57,648 nucleotides of DNA from Mycobacterium sp. PO1 (GTDB lineage: Bacteria > Actinomycetota > Actinomycetes > Mycobacteriales > Mycobacteriaceae): NCBI RefSeq assembly GCF_017312405.1, contig NZ_BLTG01000033.1, forward strand, positions 1 to 57,648, written 5' to 3'. Positions 1 through 11,946 of the stretch are shown piece by piece. The translations under genes were made by a program, and so were the position numbers. The notes beneath the pieces were generated by a model. It had not been told where the DNA came from, ran no database searches, and saw nothing but the letters and a program-made list of their open reading frames with translations. Every line of letters begins with the position of its first letter. The stretch's first letter is position 1.

Positions 1-69
1 GGCTGCAGCACCCCCTGTACTCGAGCCGGTTACCCCGGCCCCCCTTCCGGCTGTGCCGGACGCACCCGC

Positions 70-2022
70 ATGAGTCGCGACTCCAATCGCGGCGAGCGCA
101 GCGCACCGCGCGCCAGGTCCGCCAGGAAGCCCAACTCGTCGCCCAACCAGGAGCGCTCGGCGCGGTCACGACGGACCCGGCAGGCCACGCCGCCGCAAAA
201 CGGTCTGCGTAGCGCCTCGTTCGTGTTCCGGCACCGGACGGGCAACGCCGTCATCTTCCTGCTCCTGGTGATCGCGGCTGCCCAACTCTTCACCCTGCAG
301 GTTCCGCGCGCCGACGGACTGCGCGCCGAAGCCGCCGGACAGCTGAAGGTCACCGACATCGATCCCGCGCTGCGCGGATCGATCGTCGACCGCGACAACG
401 ACAAACTGGCCTTCACCATCGAGGCCCGGGCCCTGACATTCCAGCCCGTCCGGGTGCGCAAACAGTTGCAGGAGGCCTTCGACGAGGCGCAGGCCGACGG
501 TGCCGATGCGGTGGACCCGCAACAGCGTCTGCGCGACATCGCCGCCGAGGTCGCATCGAAGCTGAACAACAAACCCGACAGCGCCACCGTGCTCAAGAAG
601 CTGCGCAGTGACGAGACGTTCGTGTACCTGGCTCGTGCGGTCGACCCGGCGATCGCCGACGCGATCACCTCCGACTACCCGGAGGTCGGCGCCGAACGCC
701 AGGATCTGCGGCAGTACCCCGGTGGCGTGCTGGCGGCCAACGTCGTGGGCGGCATCGACTGGGACGGGCACGGTCTGCTCGGCCTCGAGGACTCGATGGA
801 CGCGGTGCTGGCCGGCACCGACGGCTCGGTCACCTACGACCGCGGATCAGACGGCGTGGTGATCCCGGGTAGCTACCGCAACCGGCACGACGCCGTGAAC
901 GGTTCCACCCTGCAGCTCACCCTCGATGACGACATCCAGTTCTACGTCCAGCAGCAGGTCCAGCTCGCCAAGGACGCGTCCGGCGCCAAGAACGCCTCGG
1001 CGGTGGTCCTCGACGCCAAGACCGGCGAAGTGCTGGCGATGAGTAACGACAACACTTTCAACCCCGCCCAGGACATCAGCCGCCAGGAGAATCGTCAGCT
1101 CGGCAATCTCCCGGTCACCTCGCCGTTCGAACCGGGGTCGGTGAACAAGATCGTCACCGCCGCCACGGCCATCGACATGGGGCTGACCACACCCGACGAG
1201 GTGCTGCAGGTGCCGGGCTCGATCAACATGGGCGGCGTCAACGTCAAGGACGCCTGGAGTCACGGGGTGATGCCCTACACCACCACGGGGGTGTTCGGGA
1301 AGTCCTCCAACGTCGGCACGCTGATGCTGGCTCAGCGGATCGGCCCGGAACGCTACGCCGAGATGCTGCGCAAGTTCGGGCTCGGGCAGCGCACCGATGT
1401 CGGGTTACCCGGCGAGAGCGCCGGCCTGGTCCCGCCGATCGATCAGTGGTCGGGCAGCACATTCTCCAACCTGCCGATCGGTCAGGGCCTGTCGATGACA
1501 CTGCTGCAGATGACCGGCATGTACCAGGCCATCGCCAACGACGGGGTGCGCATCCCGCCGCGCATCGTCAAGGCCACCATCGAGCCGGACGGCACCCGCA
1601 GCGAGGAGCCGCGCCCGGAAGGTGTCCAGGTGGTGTCGGCACAGACGGCGCGGACGGTGCGCGACATGTTCCGATCGGTGGTGCAACGCGACCCGCGCGG
1701 CATCCAGCAGGGCACCGGCCCCCAGGCTGCCGTCGAGGGCTACCAGATCGCGGGCAAGACCGGCACTGCCCAGCAGATCAACCCGGGCTGCGGGTGCTAC
1801 TACGACGACGTCTACTGGATCACGTTCGCGGGCATGGCCCCGGCCGACGAGCCCCGCTATGTCATCGGCGTGATGCTCGACGCGCCGCATCGGGCCGCCG
1901 ACGGCAGCCCGGGCACATCGGCGGCGCCGCTGTTCCACAGCATCGCCTCCTGGTTGCTGCAGCGCGAGAACGTGCCGCTGTCGGCCGATCCGGGCGCCCC
2001 GTTGATTCTGCAGGCCGACTGA
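70..2022 (+). CDS. pbpB: Septal penicillin-binding protein PbpB (FtsI/PBP2b-like transpeptidase)
   Basis: This is the class B penicillin-binding protein that cross-links septal peptidoglycan together with FtsW. The 650-residue protein has a basic cytoplasmic tail (about 1-55), one membrane anchor after [10 protein letters not shown] (about 60-80), a PBP dimerisation region and a C-terminal transpeptidase domain. The three catalytic motifs are visible: S357-V-N-K360 in EPGSVNK, S412-S-N414 in GKSSNVG, and K563-T-G565 in [19 protein letters not shown] segment follows the KTG box, as in other mycobacterial PbpB. The ATG at 70 is the only start codon visible in this frame, but the frame stays open to base 1, so a longer N-terminus beginning outside the window cannot be excluded. 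It is followed after 76 bp by murE, as in the actinobacterial dcw cluster. Confidence 0.95.
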   Translation: MSRDSNRGERSAPRARSARKPNSSPNQERSARSRRTRQATPPQNGLRSASFVFRHRTGNAVIFLLLVIAAAQLFTLQVPRADGLRAEAAGQLKVTDIDPALRGSIVDRDNDKLAFTIEARALTFQPVRVRKQLQEAFDEAQADGADAVDPQQRLRDIAAEVASKLNNKPDSATVLKKLRSDETFVYLARAVDPAIADAITSDYPEVGAERQDLRQYPGGVLAANVVGGIDWDGHGLLGLEDSMDAVLAGTDGSVTYDRGSDGVVIPGSYRNRHDAVNGSTLQLTLDDDIQFYVQQQVQLAKDASGAKNASAVVLDAKTGEVLAMSNDNTFNPAQDISRQENRQLGNLPVTSPFEPGSVNKIVTAATAIDMGLTTPDEVLQVPGSINMGGVNVKDAWSHGVMPYTTTGVFGKSSNVGTLMLAQRIGPERYAEMLRKFGLGQRTDVGLPGESAGLVPPIDQWSGSTFSNLPIGQGLSMTLLQMTGMYQAIANDGVRIPPRIVKATIEPDGTRSEEPRPEGVQVVSAQTARTVRDMFRSVVQRDPRGIQQGTGPQAAVEGYQIAGKTGTAQQINPGCGCYYDDVYWITFAGMAPADEPRYVIGVMLDAPHRAADGSPGTSAAPLFHSIASWLLQRENVPLSADPGAPLILQAD

Positions 2023-2098
2023 GTGCGGGTGCGATGACCCTGGATTCGCGCCCGGAATAACGGGGTCGCGCAACCCCGCCCGGTACTGTGTCAACGCC

Positions 2099-3619
2099 AT
2101 GAATCTGCGCCCTACTCACCCCGTCGGTCTGCCCCTCGACGCGGTCGCCGAGTTGGTGTCTCCGGGCGCGGCCGCTGCAGTCCGCCGGGACGTCACCGTC
2201 ACCGGAGTGACGTTGCGCGGTCAGGATGCCCGCCCGGGTGACCTCTTCGCGGCGCTGCCCGGGGCTCGCTCTCACGGGGCAGTGTTCGCCGCCGATGCGG
2301 TGGCCGCCGGGGCCGTCGCCGTGCTGACCGACGAGGCCGGGGCCGCCGAACTCGGCGATCTGGGCACCCCGGTGCTGGTTCACCCGTCGCCGCGCTCGGT
2401 GCTCGGCAGCGTCGCCGCCGCGGTGTACGGCGAGCCGTCGACGAAACTGCGCGTCATCGGCGTCACCGGCACATCGGGCAAGACCACCACCAGTTACCTC
2501 GTCGAAGCCGGGTTGCGGGCGGCCGACCGGGTGGCCGGACTCATCGGCACCGTCGGTATCCGCATCGACGGACGCGACGAGCCCGCGACGCTGACCACCC
2601 CCGAGGCCCCCGATCTGCAGGCACTGCTCGCGGTGATGGTGGAGCGTGGCGTGGACACCGTGGTGATGGAGGTGTCCAGCCACGCGCTCACACTGGGTCG
2701 GGTCGACGCGGTGTCCTTCGCAGTCGGCGGATTCACCAACCTGTCCAGGGACCATCTGGACTTTCACCCCACCATGGAGGACTACTTCGAGGCCAAGGCC
2801 CGGCTGTTCGACCCCGCGTCGAGCACACACGCGGCGGAATCGATCGTGTGCATCGACGACGACTGGGGCCGGACGATGGCGAAACGCGCGCACCGTGCTG
2901 TCACCGTCAGCACGACCGGACCCGCCGACTGGCGGGTGGAATCGGTCGCCACCGACGGGCAGGGCCGACAGGATTTCGTGGTCGTGGATCCCGCCGGGGT
3001 GCACCACACCCTGCAGATCGGCCTGCCCGGGGCGTTCAACGTGGCCAACTGCGCGCTGGCAATCGCGCTGCTCGATGCCGTCGGCGTCTCCCCGGAGCAG
3101 GCCGCTCCGGGGCTCAAGAATGCGACGGTGCCGGGCCGGTTGGAGCCGGTGGACCGCGGCCAGCAGTTCTTGGCCGTGGTCGACTACGCGCACAAGCCCG
3201 GCGCCCTGCGCGCGGTCCTGCAGACGCTGCGTGACCAGTGCCGTGGCCGCCTGGCCGTCGTGGTGGGTGCGGGCGGTGATCGCGACCCGGGTAAGCGGAC
3301 ACCGATGGGCGAAGTCGCCGCCGAGCTGGCCGACCTGGTCGTCGTCACCGACGACAACCCGCGCAACGAAGACCCCGCCGCGATCCGAGCCGCCGTGCTG
3401 GCGGGTGCCTCGGCCGCGCCGGAGCTCGTCGAGATCGGTGACCGCCGCGCGGCGATCGCCTACGCGGTGGCGTGGGCTGAGCCCGACGACGTGGTGCTGA
3501 TCGCCGGCAAGGGCCACGAGTCGGGGCAGACCAGCGGTGGTCAGACCCGTCCGTTCGACGACCGTGACGAGCTCACCCGTGCGCTGGAGGCTCAGATGAC
3601 GTGGGGAGCACGCCCATGA
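2099..3619 (+). CDS. murE: UDP-MurNAc-tripeptide synthetase MurE (meso-DAP adding)
   Basis: This cytoplasmic ATP-dependent ligase adds meso-diaminopimelate to UDP-MurNAc-L-Ala-D-Glu. The 506 residues show the three Mur ligase domains. The P-loop is G124-TSGK128-TT, the central domain carries the TTPEAPDL and EVSSHAL segments, and the C-terminal DDNPRNEDP motif is the signature of DAP-specific MurE enzymes rather than lysine-specific ones. The ATG at 2099 gives an N-terminus ([14 protein letters not shown]) typical of mycobacterial MurE. The stop codon overlaps the murF ATG (ATGA at 3616), which implies translational coupling. Confidence 0.96.
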   Translation: MNLRPTHPVGLPLDAVAELVSPGAAAAVRRDVTVTGVTLRGQDARPGDLFAALPGARSHGAVFAADAVAAGAVAVLTDEAGAAELGDLGTPVLVHPSPRSVLGSVAAAVYGEPSTKLRVIGVTGTSGKTTTSYLVEAGLRAADRVAGLIGTVGIRIDGRDEPATLTTPEAPDLQALLAVMVERGVDTVVMEVSSHALTLGRVDAVSFAVGGFTNLSRDHLDFHPTMEDYFEAKARLFDPASSTHAAESIVCIDDDWGRTMAKRAHRAVTVSTTGPADWRVESVATDGQGRQDFVVVDPAGVHHTLQIGLPGAFNVANCALAIALLDAVGVSPEQAAPGLKNATVPGRLEPVDRGQQFLAVVDYAHKPGALRAVLQTLRDQCRGRLAVVVGAGGDRDPGKRTPMGEVAAELADLVVVTDDNPRNEDPAAIRAAVLAGASAAPELVEIGDRRAAIAYAVAWAEPDDVVLIAGKGHESGQTSGGQTRPFDDRDELTRALEAQMTWGARP

Positions 3620-5124
3620 TCGCGTTGACGTTGACCGAGGTCGCCGACATCGTCGGCGGCCGTCTGGCCGACATCACCCCGGAGGCCGCGGCGCGCACCC
3701 GTGTCACCGGCACCGTGGAGTTCGACTCCCGGGCGGTGACGCCCGGCGGGCTGTTCCTGGCGCTGCCCGGTGCCCGCAGCGACGGACACGATTTCGCGGC
3801 GGCTGCGGTGCACGCCGGGGCGGTCGCGGTCTTGGCGGCCCGGCCCGTCGGGGTGCCGGCCATCGTGGTCGATCCGGGCGCGCACCCCGGCGCTGCCGAT
3901 GTGGGCGCCGGTGTGCTGGAACACGACGCCGACGGCTCCGGCGCCGCGGTGCTCGCGGCGCTGGCGCGGTTGGCCAAAGCCGTGGCAGCCCGGCTGGCGG
4001 CCGGGGGGCTGACCATCATCGGGCTCACCGGGTCGTCGGGCAAGACCTCGACGAAAGATCTCATCGCCGCAGTACTCGCCCCGCTGGGCGAGGTGATCGC
4101 ACCTCCGGGATCGTTCAACAACGAACTGGGCCACCCGTGGACGGTGCTGCGCGCGACCGAATCCACCGATTTCCTGGTGCTGGAGATGTCGGCTCGGCAC
4201 CCGGGCAACATCGCGGCGTTGGCCGACATCGCGACGCCGTCGATCGCGGCCGTGCTCAACGTCGGCACCGCTCACCTCGGCGAGTTCGGTTCGCGCGAAG
4301 CCATTGCTGCGACGAAATCCGAACTACCACAGTCTGTTCCGTCGTCCGGGGTGGTCATTCTCAACGCGGACGACGCCATCGTGGCCGCCATGGCAGCCAA
4401 GACGGCGGCGCGGATCGTGAGGGTGGGCAGAGCCGGTGGCGACGGGATCGACCTGTGGGCCGACGGGGTCACCCTCGATCCGCTCGCCCGCGCGCAGTTC
4501 ACGCTTCACCACGCCGGTTCAACGGTGCCGGTCTCGCTGGCTGTGCACGGCGACCACCAGGTGTCCAACGCGCTGTGCGCGGCCGCCGTCGCGCTCGAAT
4601 GCGGCGCCACCCTCGAGCAGGTGGCGACCGCGCTGGCCTCCGCAGGCCCCGCCTCGGCGAACCGGATGCAGGTGAGCACCCGCCCCGACGGCGTGACGAT
4701 CATCAACGACGCCTACAACGCCAATCCCGACTCGATGAGCGCCGGCCTCAAGGCGCTGGCGTGGATGAGTCGGGACGGTGCGTCCCCACGACGCAGTTGG
4801 GCGGTGCTGGGAGAGATGGCCGAGTTGGGGGAGGAGGCGATATCCGAGCACGACCGCATCGGCCGGCTGGCGGTGCGCTTAGATGTCAGTCGACTCATCG
4901 TCGTCGGAACCGGGAGGCCTATGAGCGCGATGCTCCATGGAGCGGTCATGGAGGGCTCGTGGGGATCCGAGGCCACTGCGGTCGCCGACGCCGAAGCCGC
5001 GCTGGACCTGCTGCGCGCCGAACTGCGCCCGGGTGACGTCGTGCTGGTCAAGGCCTCCAACTCGGCCGGGCTGGGGACGCTGGCCGACACGTTGGCCGCC
5101 GAGGGTGCAGGGGATGCCGGATGA
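3616..5124 (+). CDS. murF: UDP-MurNAc-tripeptide:D-Ala-D-Ala ligase MurF
   Basis: MurF adds D-Ala-D-Ala to complete the UDP-MurNAc-pentapeptide. The Mur ligase P-loop is G139-SSGK143-TS, followed by the [12 protein letters not shown] segment and, in the C-terminal domain, the [10 protein letters not shown] motif that binds the nucleotide and new peptide. I chose the ATG at 3616 over an in-frame GTG at 3601. It overlaps the murE stop as ATGA, and the resulting N-terminus [15 protein letters not shown] matches the family start. The protein is 502 residues. The stop again forms ATGA with mraY at 5121. Confidence 0.95.
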   Translation: MIALTLTEVADIVGGRLADITPEAAARTRVTGTVEFDSRAVTPGGLFLALPGARSDGHDFAAAAVHAGAVAVLAARPVGVPAIVVDPGAHPGAADVGAGVLEHDADGSGAAVLAALARLAKAVAARLAAGGLTIIGLTGSSGKTSTKDLIAAVLAPLGEVIAPPGSFNNELGHPWTVLRATESTDFLVLEMSARHPGNIAALADIATPSIAAVLNVGTAHLGEFGSREAIAATKSELPQSVPSSGVVILNADDAIVAAMAAKTAARIVRVGRAGGDGIDLWADGVTLDPLARAQFTLHHAGSTVPVSLAVHGDHQVSNALCAAAVALECGATLEQVATALASAGPASANRMQVSTRPDGVTIINDAYNANPDSMSAGLKALAWMSRDGASPRRSWAVLGEMAELGEEAISEHDRIGRLAVRLDVSRLIVVGTGRPMSAMLHGAVMEGSWGSEATAVADAEAALDLLRAELRPGDVVLVKASNSAGLGTLADTLAAEGAGDAG

Positions 5125-6200
5125 GACAGATCCTCATCGCCGTCGGGATCGCCCTGGCGGTCTCGATCCTGCTGACCCCGGTGCTGATCCGGCTGTTCAC
5201 CCGGCAGGGGTTCGGCCACGAGATCCGCGAGGACGGCCCGCCCAGCCACCACAAGAAGCGCGGCACCCCGTCGATGGGCGGGGTCGCGATCGTGGCCGGT
5301 ATCTGGGCCAGCTACTTCGGAACGCATCTGGTGGGCGTGCTGATCGACGGCAAGGGCCCGTCCGCATCGGGTCTGCTCGTGCTGGGCCTGGCCACCGCGC
5401 TCGGTGCCGTCGGATTCCTCGACGACCTGATCAAGATCCGCCGATCCCGCAACCTGGGGCTGAACAAGACGGCCAAGACCATCGGCATCCTCGTGGCCGC
5501 CGTGTTGTTCGGCCTGCTGGCGTTGCAGTTCCGCAACGGTGACGGGCTGACCCCGGGCAGTGCGGAGTTGTCCTACGTCCGCGAGATCGCCACGGTGACG
5601 TTGGCGCCGGCGGTGTTCGTGTTGTTCTGCGTGGTCATCGTGTCGGCATGGTCGAACGCGGTGAACTTCACCGACGGCTTGGACGGCCTGGCCGCGGGCG
5701 CGATGGCGATGGTGTGTGCGGCGTACGTGCTGATCACGTTCTGGCAGTTCCGCAACGCCTGTGCGACCAGCCCCGGCGTCGGCTGCTACAACGTGCGGGA
5801 CCCGCTCGACCTGGCGATCATCGCGGCCGCCACTGCCGGGGCGTGCATCGGGTTCCTGTGGTGGAACGCCGCGCCGGCCAAGATCTTCATGGGCGATACC
5901 GGGTCGCTGGCGCTGGGCGGCATCATCGCCGGGCTGTCGGTGACGAGCCGCACCGAGATGCTGGCGGTGGTGCTCGGTGCGTTGTTCGTCGCCGAGGTGA
6001 CCTCGGTGGTCGTGCAGATCCTGGCGTTTCGCACCACCGGCCGGCGGGTGTTCCGGATGGCGCCTTTTCACCACCATTTCGAGCTGGTGGGCTGGGCCGA
6101 GACGACGGTCATCATCAGGTTCTGGCTGCTCACCGCCATCGCCTGTGGTCTGGGTGTGGCTCTGTTCTACAGCGAGTGGCTGACCACCGTCGGTGCCTGA
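5121..6200 (+). CDS. mraY: Phospho-MurNAc-pentapeptide translocase MraY
   Basis: MraY is an integral membrane enzyme that transfers phospho-MurNAc-pentapeptide to undecaprenyl phosphate, making lipid I. The 359 residues form about ten hydrophobic segments. Family motifs are clear: the cytoplasmic [14 protein letters not shown] loop, DDLIKIRR, the [10 protein letters not shown] motif containing the catalytic aspartates, [12 protein letters not shown], and the PFHHHFEL loop near the C-terminus. Length equals the mycobacterial norm. It overlaps murF by 4 bp and its stop lies inside the first codons of murD. Confidence 0.97.
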   Translation: MRQILIAVGIALAVSILLTPVLIRLFTRQGFGHEIREDGPPSHHKKRGTPSMGGVAIVAGIWASYFGTHLVGVLIDGKGPSASGLLVLGLATALGAVGFLDDLIKIRRSRNLGLNKTAKTIGILVAAVLFGLLALQFRNGDGLTPGSAELSYVREIATVTLAPAVFVLFCVVIVSAWSNAVNFTDGLDGLAAGAMAMVCAAYVLITFWQFRNACATSPGVGCYNVRDPLDLAIIAAATAGACIGFLWWNAAPAKIFMGDTGSLALGGIIAGLSVTSRTEMLAVVLGALFVAEVTSVVVQILAFRTTGRRVFRMAPFHHHFELVGWAETTVIIRFWLLTAIACGLGVALFYSEWLTTVGA

Positions 6201-7656
6201 GGTGCCCGAACTCCCCGAACCCGGTAGTGCGGTCCTGGTCACCGGGGCCGGCGTCACCGGCCGCGCCATCCTGACCGCCCTGGCTCCGCTCGGGGTACGC
6301 GCCACGTTGACCGACGACCGGCCCGCGGCGCTGGCCGAATACGCACGACAGGGCGTAGCGGTGGTCGACCCCGCCGAGGCGACCGCCGCGATCTCCGACT
6401 TCGCGCTGGTGATCACCAGCCCCGGGTTCCCGCCCACGGCGCCGATGCTGGCCGCCGCCCGGACGGCGGGCGTGCCGGTGTGGGGTGACATCGAGCTGGC
6501 GTGGCGGCTGGACCGGTCGGGGCGTTACGGGGCGGCGCGGCAGTGGCTGGTGGTGACCGGCACCAACGGTAAGACGACGACGACGTCGATGCTGCACGCG
6601 ATGTTGCAGGCAGGTGGCCGGCGCGCCGCGCTGTGCGGCAACATCGGCGAACCGGTGCTCGACGTGCTCGACCGCCCGGTCGACGTGCTGGCGGTCGAGC
6701 TGTCCAGCTTCCAGCTGTACTGGGCGCCGTCGTTACGCCCGGACGCCGGCGTGGTGCTCAACGTCGCCGAGGATCATCTGGACTGGCACGGGTCGATGGA
6801 CGCCTACGCGCAGGCCAAGGCGCGCGCACTGACGGGGCGGGTGGCCGTGGGCGGGCTCGAGGACGCGGTGGCGGCGCGGTTGCTGGCTGCCGCGCCGGCG
6901 CCGGTGCGGGTCGGTTTCCGGCTCACCTCTCCCGCCGTGGGGGAGGTCGGCGTGCGTGAGGGCGCGCTGGTGGACAACGCTTTCGCCGACGAGCTGGTGC
7001 TCGCGCCCACCTCCACCATCCCCGTGGCGGGTCCGGTCGGGGTGCTCGACGCGCTCGGCGCGGCGTGCCTGGCGCGGGCCGTCGACGTGCCCGCCGGTGC
7101 GATTGCCGACGCGCTGGCCGGCTTCCAGGTGGGCCGCCATCGGGCCGAAGTGGTGGCCGTCGCCGACGGCGTCACCTATGTCGACGACTCGAAGGCCACC
7201 AACCCCCACGCGGCGCAGGCTTCGATCAGCGCCTACCCGCGGGTGGTCTGGATCGCCGGCGGCATGCTCAAGGGCGCCTCGGTCGACGAGATGGTCGCCG
7301 CCGTGCGCAGCCGGCTGGCGGGCGCGGTACTGATCGGCCGGGACAGGGCCATCGTGGGCGAGGCGTTATCGCGACACGCACCAGATGTCCCCGTCGTAGA
7401 GCTGGTGACAGGGGAGGATTCTGGGGTGCTTGAGAAACCTGAGTCTGGTGATACTCCTGTGACTCGAGTGATCGAGGTGGGCTCGAAACCCGTGTCCGAC
7501 GCCGTCATGGCGGCGGCCGTCGACGCGGCTCGCGGCTTGGCCGCACCCGGAGACACGGTGTTGCTGGCCCCCGCCGGAGCCTCGTTCGACCAGTTCACGG
7601 GTTACGGGCATCGCGGTGACGCGTTCGCCGCTGCCGTGCGCGCAGCGACCAGGTAG
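6193..7656 (+). CDS. murD: UDP-MurNAc-L-Ala:D-Glu ligase MurD
   Basis: MurD adds D-glutamate to UDP-MurNAc-L-alanine in the cytoplasm. The Mur ligase P-loop is G123-TNGK127-TTT, followed by [18 protein letters not shown], the C-terminal [12 protein letters not shown] motif and the closing [17 protein letters not shown]. The GTG at 6193 overlaps the mraY stop by 8 bp. A second in-frame GTG at 6202 would shorten the protein by only three residues, so the exact start is uncertain. The protein has 487 residues. FtsW begins 5 bp after the stop. Confidence 0.94.
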   Translation: MPEVPELPEPGSAVLVTGAGVTGRAILTALAPLGVRATLTDDRPAALAEYARQGVAVVDPAEATAAISDFALVITSPGFPPTAPMLAAARTAGVPVWGDIELAWRLDRSGRYGAARQWLVVTGTNGKTTTTSMLHAMLQAGGRRAALCGNIGEPVLDVLDRPVDVLAVELSSFQLYWAPSLRPDAGVVLNVAEDHLDWHGSMDAYAQAKARALTGRVAVGGLEDAVAARLLAAAPAPVRVGFRLTSPAVGEVGVREGALVDNAFADELVLAPTSTIPVAGPVGVLDALGAACLARAVDVPAGAIADALAGFQVGRHRAEVVAVADGVTYVDDSKATNPHAAQASISAYPRVVWIAGGMLKGASVDEMVAAVRSRLAGAVLIGRDRAIVGEALSRHAPDVPVVELVTGEDSGVLEKPESGDTPVTRVIEVGSKPVSDAVMAAAVDAARGLAAPGDTVLLAPAGASFDQFTGYGHRGDAFAAAVRAATR

Positions 7657-7661
7657 CCGTC

Positions 7662-9161
7662 GTGAGCAGCAGCGTACTGGCCCGGCTGCGTACCCGGCGA
7701 TCCGAGGCGACGCCTGCCGACGCGGCGCGGCCCGCGGCCGCATCCGGCGGCGCGAGCGACGTCCGGACCCACGGTTCGCGCAACCGCTTCGGCGCGTGGC
7801 TGGGACGGCCGATGACGTCGTTTCACCTGATCATCGCCGTGACCGCGCTGCTGACCACCATGGGGTTGACGATGGTGCTGTCGGCCTCGGGCGTGTACTC
7901 CTATGACACCGACGGCTCGCCCTGGGTGGTGTTCGGCAAGCAGCTGCTGTGGACCTTGATCGGGCTGGCGGCTTTCTATGCGGCGCTGCGTACCCCCGTG
8001 TCGGTGATGCGCCGGTTCGCCTTCACCGGATTCGCCATCACCATCGTGCTGTTGATCCTGGTGCTGATACCGGGAATCGGCAAGGTCGCCAACGGTTCTC
8101 GTGGCTGGTTCGTCTTCGCCGGATTTTCCATGCAGCCCTCGGAGCTGGCCAAGATCGCGCTGGCGATCTGGGGTGCGCACCTGCTCGCCGCCCGCCGCAT
8201 GGAGCGGGCGTCGCTGCGGGAGATGCTGGTGCCGCTGGTGCCGGCCGCGGTGATCGCGCTGGCGCTCATCGTGGCCCAGCCCGACCTGGGGCAGACGCTG
8301 TCGATGGGCGTCATCCTGTTGGCGCTGCTGTGGTACGCGGGTCTGCCGCTGCGAGTCTTCCTGACGTCGCTGGGCGCCGTGCTGGTCTCCGGTCTGATCC
8401 TCGCCCTCGCCGAGGGGTACCGCTCGGCGCGGGTGCAGTCCTGGCTGAACCCCGCAGCCGACGCCCAGGGCTCGGGCTATCAAGCCCGCCAGGCCCGATT
8501 CGCGTTGGCCAACGGCGGGGTCTTCGGCGACGGCCTGGGTCAAGGCACCGCGAAGTGGAACTATCTGCCCAACGCCCACAACGACTTCATCTTCGCCATC
8601 GTCGGCGAGGAACTGGGATTCGTCGGCGCCGTCGGTCTGCTGTGTCTGTTCGGCCTGTTCGCCTATACCGGCATGCGGATCGCCCGCCGCTCCGCCGACC
8701 CGTTCCTGCGGCTGCTCACCGCCACCGCCACGCTGTGGATTCTGTCCCAGGTGTTCATCAACGTCGGCTACGTGGTCGGCCTGCTGCCGGTCACCGGCCT
8801 GCAGCTGCCCCTGATCTCCGCCGGCGGCACGTCGACGTCCACCACGTTGTTGATGATCGGCATCATGGCCAACGCCGCGCGCCACGAACCGGAAGCGGTC
8901 GCTGCGCTGCGCGCCGGCCGCGACGACCGCGTCAACCGGCTCCTCCGCTTGCCCCTGCCCGCGCCGTACGCCCCGACCCGGGCCGAAGCCGTCAAGGACA
9001 GATTGCGGTCTCGTCCCCGCCGCCAGGCCACCCCGCCGAAGAACACCCGCACCCGCCAGAAGCGGCCGGTACCCGCCGCCAAGACCCCGGTCGGATATGG
9101 TTCTGGCCAGCGGAAGCAGGGCCGGCGAGCCCGCACACTGGAAGGTCAGCGTTACGGGTGA
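7662..9161 (+). CDS. ftsW: Septal peptidoglycan polymerase FtsW (SEDS family)
   Basis: FtsW is the SEDS glycosyltransferase that works with PbpB at the septum. The 499 residues comprise a cytoplasmic N-terminal tail of about 45 residues, ten predicted membrane segments and a long basic C-terminal tail rich in Arg, Lys and Pro. Family signatures include the [14 protein letters not shown] loop, [12 protein letters not shown], the large extracytoplasmic loop with [17 protein letters not shown], and the final [14 protein letters not shown] segment. The GTG at 7662 is close to the murD stop. The stop overlaps the murG GTG (GTGA at 9158). Confidence 0.95.
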   Translation: MSSSVLARLRTRRSEATPADAARPAAASGGASDVRTHGSRNRFGAWLGRPMTSFHLIIAVTALLTTMGLTMVLSASGVYSYDTDGSPWVVFGKQLLWTLIGLAAFYAALRTPVSVMRRFAFTGFAITIVLLILVLIPGIGKVANGSRGWFVFAGFSMQPSELAKIALAIWGAHLLAARRMERASLREMLVPLVPAAVIALALIVAQPDLGQTLSMGVILLALLWYAGLPLRVFLTSLGAVLVSGLILALAEGYRSARVQSWLNPAADAQGSGYQARQARFALANGGVFGDGLGQGTAKWNYLPNAHNDFIFAIVGEELGFVGAVGLLCLFGLFAYTGMRIARRSADPFLRLLTATATLWILSQVFINVGYVVGLLPVTGLQLPLISAGGTSTSTTLLMIGIMANAARHEPEAVAALRAGRDDRVNRLLRLPLPAPYAPTRAEAVKDRLRSRPRRQATPPKNTRTRQKRPVPAAKTPVGYGSGQRKQGRRARTLEGQRYG

Positions 9162-10465
9162 CGGGCAAGTCGGTCCCGGACGGGCAGAAGGGCTGGGCCC
9201 ACGTGCGAAGCGACGGGGACGACCGGGGGATATCTGGTCCGGCGGGGCAGGAGCGAAGCGACCGGGGGATATCTGGTCCGGCGGGGCAGGAGCGGAGCGA
9301 CCGGGGGATATCTGGTCCGGCGGGGCAGGAGCGAAGCGACCGGGGGATATCAGTCGTCCTTGCCGGTGGCGGCACGGCGGGCCACGTCGAGCCCGCGATG
9401 GCGGTGGCCGACGCGTTGACCATGCTGGCACCGGATGTGCGGATCACCGCGCTGGGCACCGAGCGGGGTCTGGAGACCCGGCTGGTCCCGGCCCGCGGCT
9501 ACGACCTGCAGCTCATCACGCCGGTGCCGCTGCCGCGTAAGCCGACGGCCGACCTGCTGCGCCTGCCGGGCCGGGTTCGGCTGGCGGTGCGCGAGGTCAG
9601 AGACGTGCTCGACAGGGTCGACGCCGACATCGTCGTCGGGTTCGGCGGCTACGTCGCGCTGCCGGCCTATCTGGCCGCGCGCAGTGTCCGGGCGCGCCGC
9701 CGCGTACCTGTCGTCGTCCACGAGGCCAACGCCAGCGCGGGGCTGGCCAACCGGGTGGGCGCGATGTCGGCGCGCCGGGTGCTCTCCGCGGTGCCCGATC
9801 CGGGTCTGCGTCATGCCGAGGTCGTCGGTATGCCGGTGCGTGCGACGATCACGTCGCTGGACCGCGCGGCGTTGCGGGCCGAGGCGCGTGAGCACTTCGG
9901 CCTGGCCGACGACGCGAAGGTGCTGCTGGTCTTCGGCGGCTCGCAGGGCGCCCGCTCGCTCAACACGGCAGTGTCTGCAGCTGCCAAAGATCTTGCAGAA
10001 CAGGGCATTTCGGTGATCCACGCTTACGGCGCGAAGAACACCCTGCAGTTGCGTGAGCCGGCCCCGCACGATCCGCCCTACGTCGCCGTGCCGTACCTGG
10101 ACCGGATGGACCTGGCCTACGCAGCGGCCGACCTGGCGATCTGCCGCTCGGGTGCGATGACGGTGGCCGAGGTCGCCGCCGTCGGATTGCCGGCGGTGTA
10201 TGTACCGCTGCCGATCGGCAACGGAGAGCAGCGGCTCAATGCACTGCCCGTGGTCGAAGCCGGGGGTGGGCTGCTCGTCGAAGACCGTTCGCTGACTCCG
10301 GAGTTCGTCGCCGACACCGTGGCGGGGCTGCTGACCGATTCCGCACGGCTCGCGGCGATGACGACCGGCGCGGTACTGGCCGGGCATCGCGATGCCGCCG
10401 AGCGGGTCGCGCACGTGGCGCTCGAGGTCGCGCGGGCCGCGCGCGAAGAGCGGATCCGACGGTGA
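9158..10465 (+). CDS. murG: Lipid II synthase MurG with N-terminal repeat insertion
   Basis: MurG transfers GlcNAc from UDP-GlcNAc to lipid I at the inner face of the membrane. The GT28 core begins at about residue 66 ([17 protein letters not shown]), followed by [38 protein letters not shown] and the UDP-binding [17 protein letters not shown] region. I chose the GTG at 9158 because it forms a GTGA overlap with the ftsW stop, giving 435 residues. A GTG at 9203 is an alternative. The first ~65 residues are not part of the enzyme fold: they contain three copies of a 13-residue unit ([13 protein letters not shown] register) encoded by a 39-bp tandem repeat. Mycobacterial MurG often has a variable N-terminal extension, but a repeat here is unusual. 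Confidence 0.93.
   Translation: MTGKSVPDGQKGWAHVRSDGDDRGISGPAGQERSDRGISGPAGQERSDRGISGPAGQERSDRGISVVLAGGGTAGHVEPAMAVADALTMLAPDVRITALGTERGLETRLVPARGYDLQLITPVPLPRKPTADLLRLPGRVRLAVREVRDVLDRVDADIVVGFGGYVALPAYLAARSVRARRRVPVVVHEANASAGLANRVGAMSARRVLSAVPDPGLRHAEVVGMPVRATITSLDRAALRAEAREHFGLADDAKVLLVFGGSQGARSLNTAVSAAAKDLAEQGISVIHAYGAKNTLQLREPAPHDPPYVAVPYLDRMDLAYAAADLAICRSGAMTVAEVAAVGLPAVYVPLPIGNGEQRLNALPVVEAGGGLLVEDRSLTPEFVADTVAGLLTDSARLAAMTTGAVLAGHRDAAERVAHVALEVARAAREERIRR
9221..9351 (+). repeat. 39-bp tandem repeat, about 3.4 copies, in frame in murG
   Basis: Copies lie at 9221-9259, 9260-9298 and 9299-9337, with a partial fourth at 9338-9351. Copies 1 and 3 are identical and copy 2 differs by one base (gcggagc for gcgaagc). 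The unit begins GACCGGGGGATATCTGG and ends GGGGCAGGAGCGAAGC. Because 39 is a multiple of three, each unit adds exactly 13 residues to the MurG N-terminus and copy number can change without a frameshift. Confidence 0.97.
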
Positions 10466-11946
10466 GCTCGCTGGGCCGAGCCCCGGATCTGCCGCCCGAA
10501 CTGCGGCGGGTGCACATGGTGGGCATAGGCGGCGCGGGCATGAGCGGCATCGCCCGCATCCTGATCGATCGCGGTGGGTTGGTGTCGGGCTCCGACGCCA
10601 AGGAGTCCCGCGGCGTCATCGCATTGCGGGCCCGTGGTGCGACGATCCGGATCGGGCACGACCCGTCCTCGTTGGACCTGCTGCCGGGCGGTCCGACCGC
10701 GGTGGTGACCACCCACGCGGCCATTCCCAAGACCAATCCCGAACTGGTCGAGGCACGCAAGCGCGGGATCCCGGTGATCCTGCGTCCCGAGGTGCTGGCC
10801 AAGCTGATGGCCGGCCAGACGACGCTGATGGTGACCGGCACCGCGGGTAAGACGACCACCACGTCCATGCTCATCGTGGCGCTGCAGCACGCCGGGTTCG
10901 ATCCGTCCTTCGCCGTGGGCGGCGACCTGGGCGAGGCGGGCACCAACGCCCACCACGGCAGCGGCGCGTTTTTCGTGGCCGAGGCGGACGAGAGCGACGG
11001 ATCGCTGGTCCAGTACAGCCCCGACATCGTGGTTGTCACCAACATCGAAGCCGACCATCTGGACTTCTTCGGCACCGAACAGGCCTATGTGGCGGTGTTC
11101 GATGCCTTCATGGAGCGGCTCAAGCCCGGCGGCGTCGTGGTGGTCTGCGTCGACGACCCGGGCGCCGCCGCGTTCGCCGAGCGCACCGCCGCGCTGGGCA
11201 TCCAGGTGCTGCGCTACGGCAGCAACGCGGCCGCCGGTCGGGTTGCTGACGCCGCCGGTCTGGCTGGTGAACTGCTGGATTGGCGGCAGCAGGGCACCAG
11301 TGCAGTGGCCACCGTGCAGTTGGCGGGGGAGGACCGTCCGCGCACCATGCGGCTGTCGGTGCCCGGTCGACACATGGCGCTCAACGCGCTGGGAGCGCTG
11401 CTGGCCGCGATCCACGCGGGCGCCGAACCCGATGACGTGCTCGGGGCGTTGGCCGGGTTCGAGGGCGTGCGTCGCCGGTTCGAGTTGGTGGGTGTCGTCG
11501 CCGGTATCCAGGTCTTCGACGACTACGCCCACCACCCGACCAAGGTCACCGCCGCCCTCACCGCGATGCGTGGGCTGGCGTCGGAAACCGGCGGTCGCTC
11601 GATCGTGGTGTTTCAGCCCCACCTGTATTCGCGGACCCAGGCTTTCGCCGCCGAGTTCGCCACGGCGCTGGACCTGGCCGACGAGGTCTTCGTGCTCGAT
11701 GTCTACGCCGCGCGCGAGCAGCCGTTGGCGGGCATCAGCGGTGCGACGATCGCCGAGCAGGTCACCGTCCCGGTGACCTACGTTCCGGATTTCTCGGCGG
11801 TACCGGCCCGGGTCGCGGCCGCGGCGGAGGCGGGCGATGTGATCGTCACGATGGGCGCCGGGGATGTGACATTGCTGGGCAAGGAGATTCTCGCCGAGCT
11901 GACGGTCAAGGCCAACCGCCGCGCGCCCGGGTCGGGGGCACGATGA
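10462..11946 (+). CDS. murC: UDP-MurNAc:L-alanine ligase MurC
   Basis: MurC is the first amino-acid-adding Mur ligase and attaches L-alanine to UDP-MurNAc. The N-terminal UDP-binding motif [14 protein letters not shown] is at about residue 18, and the P-loop G126-TAGK130-TTT follows. [17 protein letters not shown] and the C-terminal [10 protein letters not shown] and HLYSRTQ motifs are all present. The GTG at 10462 overlaps the murG stop (GTGA), and the length of 494 residues equals that of the mycobacterial family. The stop overlaps the ftsQ ATG. Confidence 0.96.
   Translation: MSSLGRAPDLPPELRRVHMVGIGGAGMSGIARILIDRGGLVSGSDAKESRGVIALRARGATIRIGHDPSSLDLLPGGPTAVVTTHAAIPKTNPELVEARKRGIPVILRPEVLAKLMAGQTTLMVTGTAGKTTTTSMLIVALQHAGFDPSFAVGGDLGEAGTNAHHGSGAFFVAEADESDGSLVQYSPDIVVVTNIEADHLDFFGTEQAYVAVFDAFMERLKPGGVVVVCVDDPGAAAFAERTAALGIQVLRYGSNAAAGRVADAAGLAGELLDWRQQGTSAVATVQLAGEDRPRTMRLSVPGRHMALNALGALLAAIHAGAEPDDVLGALAGFEGVRRRFELVGVVAGIQVFDDYAHHPTKVTAALTAMRGLASETGGRSIVVFQPHLYSRTQAFAAEFATALDLADEVFVLDVYAAREQPLAGISGATIAEQVTVPVTYVPDFSAVPARVAAAAEAGDVIVTMGAGDVTLLGKEILAELTVKANRRAPGSGAR

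Noticed and set aside
7949..10465. One 838-codon frame spanning ftsW and murG, suggesting a fusion protein
   Set aside because: The murG frame happens to stay open across the ftsW sequence, but FtsW is encoded in another frame with all its motifs, and the GTGA overlap at 9158 is the normal murG start.
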